Below are positions 8,682 to 14,753 of a stretch of 21,459 nt of DNA, piece after piece. Source of the stretch: Gemmatimonadales bacterium (GTDB lineage Bacteria > Gemmatimonadota > Gemmatimonadetes > Gemmatimonadales > GWC2-71-9); the NCBI GenBank assembly GCA_030601605.1, contig JAUVTI010000015.1, positions 1 through 21,459 of the forward strand. The letters are read 5' to 3'. A model generated the notes under the pieces. That model made no database searches. It saw nothing but the letters and a program-made list of their open reading frames with translations, and had not been told where the DNA came from. The position numbers were made by a program, and so were the translations under genes. Position 1 is the stretch's first letter, and each line of letters begins with the position of its first letter.

Positions 8682-9451
8682 CCGACAGGATCCACCCCAC
8701 GGCAATCATAGATCCCGATACAGAGCTGGGGGCCGACGTAGTCGTCGGCCCCTATGCCATAATCGGACCTCGAGTCACGATCGGCGACGGGACGTCGATC
8801 GGTCCCCACACAGTGATCGAGCAGAACACCAGGCTCGGCCGCCGCTGCTCGGTCGGGCCGGGCACGGTGCTCGGAGCCGCGCCGCAGGACACGAAGCACG
8901 ACGGCGGCGATACCTGGCTGGAAGTGGGCGACGATACGGTGATCCGCGAGTACACGACGCTGCACCGCGGCACCCTGGCCAGCGGCGTCACCCGCGTCGG
9001 GCGGGGCTGCTTCCTGATGACGTACGTGCACGTGGCGCACGACTGCGTGATCGAGGACGAAGTAACCATCGCCAACGCCGTGCAGCTCGCCGGACACGTA
9101 CACATCGAGTCCCACGCCACGATCAGCGGCCTGTGTCCCGTGCACCAGTTCGTGCGCATCGGTACGTATGCCTACGTGGGCGGGGGGTCGCGGGTGCCAC
9201 AGGACGTTCCGCCCTACACCAACGCCACCGGCAATCCCCTCAAACTGTACGGCCTCAACACCGTCGGACTCACGCGGGCGGGCTTCCCGCCCGAGGTGCG
9301 GCTCGCGCTCAAGCACGCCTACCGCATGCTATTCAATTCCGACCTGACGACCACACAGGCGATCGAGCGGCTCCGCTGCGAGCCGCAGGTACCCGAGGTC
9401 ACGCGCCTGGTCGAGTTCGTCGCGCACTCCGAGCGAGGGGTACTCGTGTGA
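8678..9451 (+). CDS. lpxA: UDP-GlcNAc O-acyltransferase LpxA
   Basis: LpxA performs the first step of lipid A synthesis, transferring a 3-hydroxyacyl chain from ACP to the 3-OH of UDP-GlcNAc. The 257-aa protein is a hexapeptide-repeat beta-helix with the catalytic histidine H121 in HVAHDC (E. coli H125) and the family block PVHQFVRIG (about 154-162). The helical C-terminus starts near GLTRAGFPPEVRLALKHAY and is of normal length. The residue that sets acyl chain length in E. coli (G173) is also glycine here (G169 within VGGGSR), which suggests a long acyl chain of about C14; this is inference from one position. The ATGA overlap with lpxC/fabZ and the GTGA overlap with lpxB indicate translational coupling. 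No Gfo/Idh-type GnnA or aminotransferase GnnB lies next to it, so a GlcN rather than GlcN3N backbone is the simplest reading. Confidence 0.96.
   Translation: MTDRIHPTAIIDPDTELGADVVVGPYAIIGPRVTIGDGTSIGPHTVIEQNTRLGRRCSVGPGTVLGAAPQDTKHDGGDTWLEVGDDTVIREYTTLHRGTLASGVTRVGRGCFLMTYVHVAHDCVIEDEVTIANAVQLAGHVHIESHATISGLCPVHQFVRIGTYAYVGGGSRVPQDVPPYTNATGNPLKLYGLNTVGLTRAGFPPEVRLALKHAYRMLFNSDLTTTQAIERLRCEPQVPEVTRLVEFVAHSERGVLV
9435..9440 (+). promoter_or_regulatory. Shine-Dalgarno for lpxB
   Basis: GAGGGG lies 7 nt before the GTG at 9448, inside the last codons of lpxA. It supports that GTG as the lpxB start rather than the much longer open frame that reaches back into lpxA. Confidence 0.6.
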
Positions 9452-10554
9452 GGCGAGTGTTCGTCTCGGCCGGTGAGCCATCGGGCGACGCCCACGCAGC
9501 TGAGGTTGTGCGACGGCTGTTCGCAGATCAGGAGGGGATCGCCGTCGACGGCATCGGCGGCCCTCGAATGGAGGAGGCCGGGGCGCGGCTGATCGCACGG
9601 ATGGAGGACCTGTCGGCCATCGGCGTCGCCGAAGTGCTGCGCAGCGTGCCCGCGCACCTGGCGCTGCTGGCGCGGCTGCGGCGCCGGTTCGCACTGGAGC
9701 GCTACGATCTCGCCGTACTGGTTGACTACCCGGGGTTTCATCTGCGCCTTGCGCGGGTCGCGGCGCGGCGGGGCGTTCCGGTGCTGTACTACATCGCGCC
9801 TCAGCTCTGGGCGTGGGGCGCATGGCGGCTCCCGGCGCTCAGGCGCAGCGTGAGCCACCTGGCGGTGATCCTCCCGTTCGAGCAGACGTTCTTCGCCGGC
9901 CGCGGCATCCCCACGACCTTCGTCGGCCACCCGTTGCTGGACCGGCCGCCCACTCCCACCCGCGACGCCGCGCGCCGCGTCCTCGGACTCGGCAGCGACG
10001 TCCCGCTGCTCACGCTGAGCCCCGGGAGCCGTCGTGCCGAGATCCGGCGGCTGTGGCCCACGCTCCGCCGGGCGGCGCACCGCCTGCGCGAGGCCGTGCC
10101 CGACCTCGAGGTATTGCTGCTCGAGGCGCCCTGCGGAGTGGCGCCCGCCGACGAAGCATTCCGTGTGTGGCGCGGCGATCCGGCGGTCGCGTTCGCGGCC
10201 GCGGATGCGGGCCTGTGCAAGTCGGGTACGACCACCCTGGAGGCGGCGCTGGCGGGGATGCCGATGGTGATCGCCTACCGCATGCACCCGGCCAGCTTCG
10301 CCCTGGCGAAGCGGGTCGTGAGCGTGCCCAGCGTGGGGTTGGTCAACCTGATTGCGGGTCGCGGTGTGGCGCCGGAGCTGTTGCAGGGGGAGGCCACCCC
10401 GGAGGCCCTGGCGAGCGCTGCCCTTCCTCTACTCGACCCGGCAGGCCGTGAAGCCAGTGAGCAACGCGATGCGCTCGAGACCGTGCGCTCCGCACTCGGA
10501 ACCCCCGGCGCAGCCGGGCGGGTCGCCGGGCTGGGCCGGGAGCTCGCCGCGTGA
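9448..10554 (+). CDS. lpxB: Lipid-A-disaccharide synthase LpxB
   Basis: LpxB (GT19 glycosyltransferase) condenses UDP-2,3-diacylglucosamine with lipid X to form the lipid A disaccharide at the inner membrane. The 368-aa product begins (V/M)RRVFVSAGEPSGD, the classic LpxB N-terminus. It continues with DLAVLVDYPGFHLRLA, YYIAPQLWAWGAWR, FVGHPLLD, the LSPGSRRAEI donor-site motif and CKSGTTTLEAAL. The GTG at 9448 was chosen because the protein then starts exactly at the conserved strand, a GAGGGG Shine-Dalgarno sits 7 nt upstream, and the GTGA overlap with the lpxA stop repeats the style of this operon. The open frame extends upstream to 9133, but that part translates to arginine-rich sequence antiphase to lpxA and is not genuine. 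It is followed by the DUF374 gene through another GTGA overlap. Confidence 0.95.
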   Translation: MRRVFVSAGEPSGDAHAAEVVRRLFADQEGIAVDGIGGPRMEEAGARLIARMEDLSAIGVAEVLRSVPAHLALLARLRRRFALERYDLAVLVDYPGFHLRLARVAARRGVPVLYYIAPQLWAWGAWRLPALRRSVSHLAVILPFEQTFFAGRGIPTTFVGHPLLDRPPTPTRDAARRVLGLGSDVPLLTLSPGSRRAEIRRLWPTLRRAAHRLREAVPDLEVLLLEAPCGVAPADEAFRVWRGDPAVAFAAADAGLCKSGTTTLEAALAGMPMVIAYRMHPASFALAKRVVSVPSVGLVNLIAGRGVAPELLQGEATPEALASAALPLLDPAGREASEQRDALETVRSALGTPGAAGRVAGLGRELAA

Positions 10555-11177
10555 GGCCCGCGCTGGCCGAGAGGGCCCTTCGCTGGATAGCCGGCCTGCT
10601 GGCGCGCACGTGGCGCCTCGACGTGCAGGGTCAGGAGCACCTCGACGCCGCCCGGGATGCGGGCGTGCCGGTGGTCTACGCGGTGTGGCACGGCCTGGCG
10701 CTGGCACCGCTGTGGCATCGGCGGGGGCAGGGAATCACTCTGCTCGTGAGCGGCCACCGCGACGGTCGGCGGTTGGCTCACGCGGCGCGCCGCTGGGGTT
10801 ACCGGATCGCCAGCGGATCGAGCACGCGGGGTGGGACGCGGGGGCTGCGCCGGGCCGTGAGAGCGCTGCGAGAAGGGGGTGACGCGGCATTCACGCCCGA
10901 CGGACCGCGCGGTCCGGCGCGCCAGGTCAAGACGGGCGCAGTAGCCGCCGCCCAGCTCGGCGGGGCCTTGATCGTTCCCGTTGCGGCCTCAGCGGCCCCG
11001 GCCTGGCGTGCTCGGTCGTGGGACGCCTTTCTGCTGCCGCGTCCCTTCGCCCGCGTGCGCATCGTCTACGGCCGGCCGTTCGCCGTGCCCGCCGGACGTG
11101 AGGAGCGGCTGCGGGGCCGCGAGCGGCTCGAGAGCGAGCTGCGCCGCGTGGAAGAAGAGGCCCTGTGCGCTTCGTGA
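10551..11177 (+). CDS. DUF374 lysophospholipid acyltransferase-like protein
   Basis: This 208-aa protein of the DUF374 branch of the lysophospholipid acyltransferase superfamily has motifs in order: VVYAVWHG (W46, H47), VSGHRDGRRLA (66-76), a glycine/serine-rich SGSSTRGGT (88-96) and FTPDGPRGPARQVKTG (114-129). Family knowledge: H. pylori LpxJ, to my knowledge a DUF374 protein, is a late lipid A acyltransferase. Inference: because it is locked between lpxB and lpxK by GTGA and 13-nt overlaps, and no lpxL/lpxM is in the window, this protein probably adds a secondary acyl chain to lipid A. Compared with many relatives, the arginine usually preceding the GSS run is serine here. GGGAG 8 nt before the GTG serves as Shine-Dalgarno. 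The 3' end is rich in Arg/Glu. The substrate remains unproven; a phospholipid role is possible. Confidence 0.85.
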   Translation: MRPALAERALRWIAGLLARTWRLDVQGQEHLDAARDAGVPVVYAVWHGLALAPLWHRRGQGITLLVSGHRDGRRLAHAARRWGYRIASGSSTRGGTRGLRRAVRALREGGDAAFTPDGPRGPARQVKTGAVAAAQLGGALIVPVAASAAPAWRARSWDAFLLPRPFARVRIVYGRPFAVPAGREERLRGRERLESELRRVEEEALCAS

Positions 11178-12196
11178 CGCACTGGCTCTGGGCCAGGCGC
11201 TCCCTCACGGCCCGCATTGCCCGGCTCGCACTGCTCCCCCCCGCGTGGGCCTATCACGCAGCCGTCGCCGTCCGGGCGCGCGCCTACAGGGCGCGGCTGC
11301 TGCCACAGGCCATCCCGACCGTACCAACGGTAGCCGTCGGGAACCTCACCGTGGGGGGGTCCGGAAAGACCCCGCTCGCGTCGTGGATAGCAGGATACTA
11401 CGCCCGCAAAGGCCTGAAGCCGGCCATCGTGCTGCGCGGCTACGGCGGTGACGAGGGCGACGTGCACCGGCTGCTGGTGCCGGGCGCCGTCGTCGTCGAG
11501 GACCCGGACCGGATTGCCGGAGCCAGGCGGGCCGTGGCCCAGGGAGCCGAGATCGTCGTGCTCGACGACGCCTACCAGCGCCTCGACGTGGGTCGGGACC
11601 TGAACATCGCAGTGGTGAGCGCGGAGTCGAGCCGCGCGGTCCCCTGGACCCTGCCGGCGGGCCCGTGGCGGGAAGGGTGGGGAGCGCTGCGCCGGGCAGA
11701 CCTCGTGATCGTGACCCGCAAGCGCGCCGACCGGATCACGGCACTGGCCGTGGCGGAGCGCGCGCGGCGGGCCGCACCGCGAGCCCCCGTCGCGATCGCA
11801 AAGCTGGCGATCACCGGATTCCGCGGGCTGCTGAGCGGCGGGTTTCGGAGTGCGGAGTCGCTCGACGGCGCCCGCGTCCTGGCCACAGCCGGCATAGGAG
11901 ACCCGGACAGCTTCGCCAGCCAGTGCCGCCGCCTGGGGGCCCACGTTGAGCTGCTGGCCTGGCCCGACCACCACAGCTACCGCGCCGGCGATGTGGCGCG
12001 CCTGCTCCATGCGGCGGCGGCAGTTGATTACGTTGTAGTCACCGAAAAGGATGCGGCCAAGCTCAGGAGCCTGTGGCCGCCGCGGGTCCCGGAGCCTCTC
12101 GTGGCTGCGCTCGACGTCCGGTGGGAACACGGGCGCGCCGCGGTGGAAGCGGCGCTGGACCTGGTGGCAACAGACGTGACTGAACTCTTGGCCTGA
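11165..12196 (+). CDS. lpxK: Tetraacyldisaccharide 4'-kinase LpxK
   Basis: LpxK phosphorylates the 4' position of the tetraacyl disaccharide, giving lipid IVA, at the cytoplasmic face of the inner membrane. The 343-aa protein has an N-terminal amphipathic membrane-binding helix region, a P-loop GNLTVGGSGKTP (59-70), RGYGG (91-95), the catalytic-aspartate segment DDAYQR (134-139) and the histidine pair DHH (268-270), then VVTEKDAAKL. The usual DDGxQH is changed to DDAYQR here. The G to A change occurs in other phyla; H to R looks less common. The GTG at 11165 has AGAGG 4 nt upstream; a second GTG at 11174 would give the GTGA overlap seen elsewhere in the operon and cannot be excluded. C7 (11236-11242) and G7 (11353-11359) tracts lie in the coding sequence, the latter encoding the P-loop. 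Confidence 0.94.
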   Translation: MRFVTHWLWARRSLTARIARLALLPPAWAYHAAVAVRARAYRARLLPQAIPTVPTVAVGNLTVGGSGKTPLASWIAGYYARKGLKPAIVLRGYGGDEGDVHRLLVPGAVVVEDPDRIAGARRAVAQGAEIVVLDDAYQRLDVGRDLNIAVVSAESSRAVPWTLPAGPWREGWGALRRADLVIVTRKRADRITALAVAERARRAAPRAPVAIAKLAITGFRGLLSGGFRSAESLDGARVLATAGIGDPDSFASQCRRLGAHVELLAWPDHHSYRAGDVARLLHAAAAVDYVVVTEKDAAKLRSLWPPRVPEPLVAALDVRWEHGRAAVEAALDLVATDVTELLA

Positions 12197-12213
12197 ACCC
12201 ACGACCGACGAGA

Positions 12214-12230
12214 CGGTAGGAGCCCTACCG
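12214..12230 (+). promoter_or_regulatory. Hairpin enclosing the Shine-Dalgarno of the glutamate dehydrogenase gene
   Basis: CGGTAGG-AGC-CCTACCG forms a perfect 7-bp stem with a 3-nt loop in the 39-nt gap between lpxK and the dehydrogenase gene. The only Shine-Dalgarno-like sequence (AGGAG, 12218-12222) lies in the 5' arm and loop, 13 nt before the ATG. Folding would hide it, or would change its effective distance. No T-run follows, so it is not an intrinsic terminator. Function is inference; a 7-bp palindrome could also be an operator. Confidence 0.4.
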
Positions 12231-12235
12231 ACATC

Positions 12236-13558
12236 ATGAGCCACGGAACGACCGCGGACGACCAGGCCCGCACCGCACAGGACATTCTCGGGCGGGACAA
12301 GGACCCGCACCTCGACGAGGACAATCCGTTCGAGGCTATGATGGCGCGGTTCGACCATGCCGCCGAGCTGCTCGAACTGGAGCCCGGCATGTATCGCGTC
12401 CTGCGCCATCCCGAGAAGCAGATAATCACGGCGGTCCCGATCCAGCGGGACAACGGTGAGCTGGAGGTCTTCACCGGCTATCGGGTCATCCACAACACCG
12501 CCCGGGGCCCGGGCAAGGGCGGCATGCGCTTCGACCTGCGCGTCACTCTGGACGAGGTGAAGGCGCTCGCCGCCTGGATGACGTGGAAGTGCGCCGTCGT
12601 GAACATCCCGTTCGGTGGCGCCAAGGGCGGGGTGGTGTGCGACCCCACGACTCTCTCGGTCAGGGAGCTCGAACGCATCACGCGGCGCTTCACTGCGGCG
12701 CTGATGGACACTCTCGGTCCCGAGTCCGACATCCCCGCGCCCGACGTGAACACGAACGAGCGGGTCATGGCGTGGATCATGGACACGTATTCCATGCACC
12801 AACGCCACCCCGTCACCGCCGTGGTGACAGGCAAGCCCGTCGAGATGGGCGGCTCGGCGGGCCGGCGGGAGGCGACCGGACGCGGCTGCATGATCGCCAT
12901 CAAGGAAGCGATCAGGCACCTGGGCCTGCCGCTCCGCGGCACCAAGGTGGCCGTGCAGGGATTCGGCAACGTCGGCTCCATCGCGGCTCAGCTGCTCGAG
13001 AAGGAGGGCCTCACGATAGTCGCGGTGAGCGACGTGTCCGGCTCCATCTACAATCCCCACGGCATCTACGTGGACGACGCCATCAAATGGGTGCGTGAGA
13101 ACCGCTATCTCGGCGGTTACCCCAACGCCGAGGCCATCACGGCGGAGCAGCTGTTCAGTCTCGACGTGGACGTGCTGCTGCCGGCGGCCGTCGAGAACGC
13201 GATCACCCGCAAGAACGCCGGCAACATCAAGGCCAAGATCATCTGCGAGGGGGCGAACGGGCCGACAACGGCCGGTGCCGATCGCATTCTGGAAGAGCAC
13301 GGGGTCTTCGTCATCCCCGACATTCTGGCGAACGCGGGAGGCGTGACCGTGAGCTACTTCGAGTGGGTACAGGACCGGATGGGGTACTTCTGGGGCGAGG
13401 AGACGGTCAACGAGCGGCTCAACACGATCATGCAGCAGTCGTTCCAGGCCGTGCTGAGCGTGGCGCAAGAGCACTCCGTGAACATGCGCGTCGCGTCCTA
13501 CATGCTCGCCATGGAGCGGGTGGCGGCCGTGCACCGGCTGCGCGGGCTCTATGCCTGA
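12236..13558 (+). CDS. gdhA: Glutamate dehydrogenase (hexameric, Glu/Leu/Phe/Val family)
   Basis: This enzyme interconverts glutamate with 2-oxoglutarate plus ammonium in the cytoplasm. The 440-aa length is typical of the small hexameric class. The substrate-binding half has GPGKGGMRFD, the catalytic-lysine region MTWKCAVVNIPFGGAKGG (K118) and PAPDVNTNERVMAWIMDTYS. The Rossmann half has GFGNVG (242-247), VSDVSGSIYNPHG, and ANAGGVTVSYFEWVQD near the end. The motif PAPDVNTN and the length favour glutamate over leucine dehydrogenase. I cannot decide NAD versus NADP use from these residues. The ATG at 12236 follows a hairpin that contains the ribosome-binding site. The stop overlaps the rlmH ATG by one base. 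There is no functional link to lipid A, so this gene may open a new transcription unit. Confidence 0.93.
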   Translation: MSHGTTADDQARTAQDILGRDKDPHLDEDNPFEAMMARFDHAAELLELEPGMYRVLRHPEKQIITAVPIQRDNGELEVFTGYRVIHNTARGPGKGGMRFDLRVTLDEVKALAAWMTWKCAVVNIPFGGAKGGVVCDPTTLSVRELERITRRFTAALMDTLGPESDIPAPDVNTNERVMAWIMDTYSMHQRHPVTAVVTGKPVEMGGSAGRREATGRGCMIAIKEAIRHLGLPLRGTKVAVQGFGNVGSIAAQLLEKEGLTIVAVSDVSGSIYNPHGIYVDDAIKWVRENRYLGGYPNAEAITAEQLFSLDVDVLLPAAVENAITRKNAGNIKAKIICEGANGPTTAGADRILEEHGVFVIPDILANAGGVTVSYFEWVQDRMGYFWGEETVNERLNTIMQQSFQAVLSVAQEHSVNMRVASYMLAMERVAAVHRLRGLYA

Positions 13559-14034
13559 TGGTGCTCTACCTCGTCGCCGTCGGTCGGGTTCGCGATGCGG
13601 CCTTCAGCGCGGCGTGCGACGAGTACATCACCCGCATCAGGCGCACGCAGCGCCTCGAGCTGAAGGAAGTTCGTGAGGCGGGCCGCCGAGCCCGCGACGC
13701 GAGCACGGTGCTGCGTCTCGAGGGAGATGCGCTGCTCGAGGCCATACCCGAAGGGTCCCGGCCGTTCGCCCTGACCCGCGGGGGACGCAGCTGCACGAGC
13801 GAGCAGTTCGCCCGGCAACTGAGCGCCTGGCAGCACGACGCGCGGGACGTAGCACTAATCATCGGCGGCGCCCACGGGCTCGATCAACGTGTGTTGGACC
13901 GCGCCGAAGGTACCCTCAGCCTGTCGCGGCTCACGATGCCGCACGAGCTCTCGCGCGTGGTCTTGACCGAGCAACTCTACCGCGCACTCACCATCCTGCG
14001 GGGCGAGCCGTACCACAAGGGGAGCCACGAATGA
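13558..14034 (+). CDS. rlmH: 23S rRNA pseudouridine-1915 N3-methyltransferase RlmH
   Basis: RlmH is a SPOUT-class enzyme that methylates pseudouridine 1915 in helix 69 of 23S rRNA on assembled 70S ribosomes. The 158-aa product matches the usual 155-160. It begins MVLYLVAVGRVRD, carries the knot SAM-binding loop IIGGAHGLD (about 101-109), and ends with LSLSRLTMPHELSRVVLTEQLYRAL followed by GEPYHKGSHE, the family C-terminus. The ATG at 13558 shares its A with the stop codon of the dehydrogenase gene (TGATG). The frame is open further upstream, but only as antiphase sequence in that gene. It overlaps the following methyltransferase gene by ATGA. Confidence 0.95.
   Translation: MVLYLVAVGRVRDAAFSAACDEYITRIRRTQRLELKEVREAGRRARDASTVLRLEGDALLEAIPEGSRPFALTRGGRSCTSEQFARQLSAWQHDARDVALIIGGAHGLDQRVLDRAEGTLSLSRLTMPHELSRVVLTEQLYRALTILRGEPYHKGSHE
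14017..14024 (+). promoter_or_regulatory. Strong Shine-Dalgarno for the methyltransferase gene
   Basis: AAGGGGAG lies 6 nt before the ATG at 14031, inside the last codons of rlmH. It is one of the best ribosome-binding sites in the window and fixes the start of the downstream methyltransferase, which also overlaps the rlmH stop by ATGA. Confidence 0.6.
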
Positions 14035-14753
14035 CGGAGTGGTTCGAGCAATGGTTCGGCGAGGAGTACCTGCGCTTGTACCCGCACCGCGACGACGATG
14101 AAGCGCGGCAGCTGGCGGCGCTGATCGAGCGTCACGCCCCGTACCGGGGGCGGCGCGTACTGGACCTGGCCTGCGGAGCCGGGCGTCACGCAGTCCACTT
14201 TGCCAACCGCGGCGCCAGAGTCGTCGGCCTCGACCTGTCCATGCCGCTTCTGAGCCTCGCGCGACACCGTATGGATCCGCCACTCGATCTGGTGCGCGGA
14301 GACAAGCGCCAGCTGCCATTTCGGGACGGGGCCTTCGACCTGGTCGTGAACCTCTTCACGAGCTTCGGCTACTTCGCCGACGACGCGCAACACCGGGCGG
14401 TGCTCGAGGGCGCAGCCGCGGTCCTGGGCGATGGCGGGGTGTTCGTGCTCGACTATCTGAACGCAGACTCCGTGCGAGACTCGCTCGTGCCCCACGAAGA
14501 GCGCCAGGTGGGCGAGCAGCGGGTCGTCATCGAGAGAGGCATATCGACCGACGGACGCTTCGTCACCAAGGAGATCCACCTCGTCGACGAAGGACGGAGC
14601 TTCGTGGAGCGCGTTCGCCTGTTCTCCCCGGATGAACTGGCGGACATGTTGTTCGGAGCGGGCCTCTCCGTACGGGAGCGCATCGGCGACTACAGCGGCG
14701 GTCCGCTCGTGTCCCAATCGCCACGTGCCATCTTCGTCGCGGAACGACGATGA
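14031..14753 (+). CDS. Class I SAM-dependent methyltransferase, substrate unknown
   Basis: This 240-aa protein has a Rossmann methyltransferase fold. Motif I is VLDLACGAGRHAV (43-55), followed by VVGLDLSMPLL (acidic residue of motif II), the DLVRGDKRQLPFRDGAFDLVVNLFTSFGYF stretch (motif III-IV region, about 87-116), and a GGVFVLDYLNADSV segment (motif V-VI). It resembles generic small-molecule methyltransferases annotated only at family level; I do not recognise the substrate. It overlaps rlmH upstream and bshC downstream, each by ATGA, so it is very likely co-translated with both. Inference from position: it could act on a thiol-related metabolite or on a translation-related substrate, but nothing in the sequence decides this. 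Confidence 0.88.
   Translation: MTEWFEQWFGEEYLRLYPHRDDDEARQLAALIERHAPYRGRRVLDLACGAGRHAVHFANRGARVVGLDLSMPLLSLARHRMDPPLDLVRGDKRQLPFRDGAFDLVVNLFTSFGYFADDAQHRAVLEGAAAVLGDGGVFVLDYLNADSVRDSLVPHEERQVGEQRVVIERGISTDGRFVTKEIHLVDEGRSFVERVRLFSPDELADMLFGAGLSVRERIGDYSGGPLVSQSPRAIFVAERR

Noticed and set aside
9133..9447. Extended N-terminus for LpxB
   Set aside because: The upstream part lies antiphase within lpxA, is arginine-rich, and the LpxB family starts at the conserved strand after the GTG at 9448, which has its own Shine-Dalgarno.
12214..12230. Hairpin as an intrinsic terminator
   Set aside because: The stem is only 7 bp and no T-run follows; the next bases lead straight to a start codon.
11066..13534. 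Very long (822-codon) open frame on the minus strand across lpxK and the dehydrogenase gene
   Set aside because: Both sense genes are clear conserved families. The antisense translation is rich in His, Arg, Gly and Asp with no recognisable domain, as expected from codon bias in GC-rich DNA.
13363..13557. Extended N-terminus for RlmH
   Set aside because: It lies antiphase within the dehydrogenase gene; RlmH is about 155 aa and its conserved start is at 13558.
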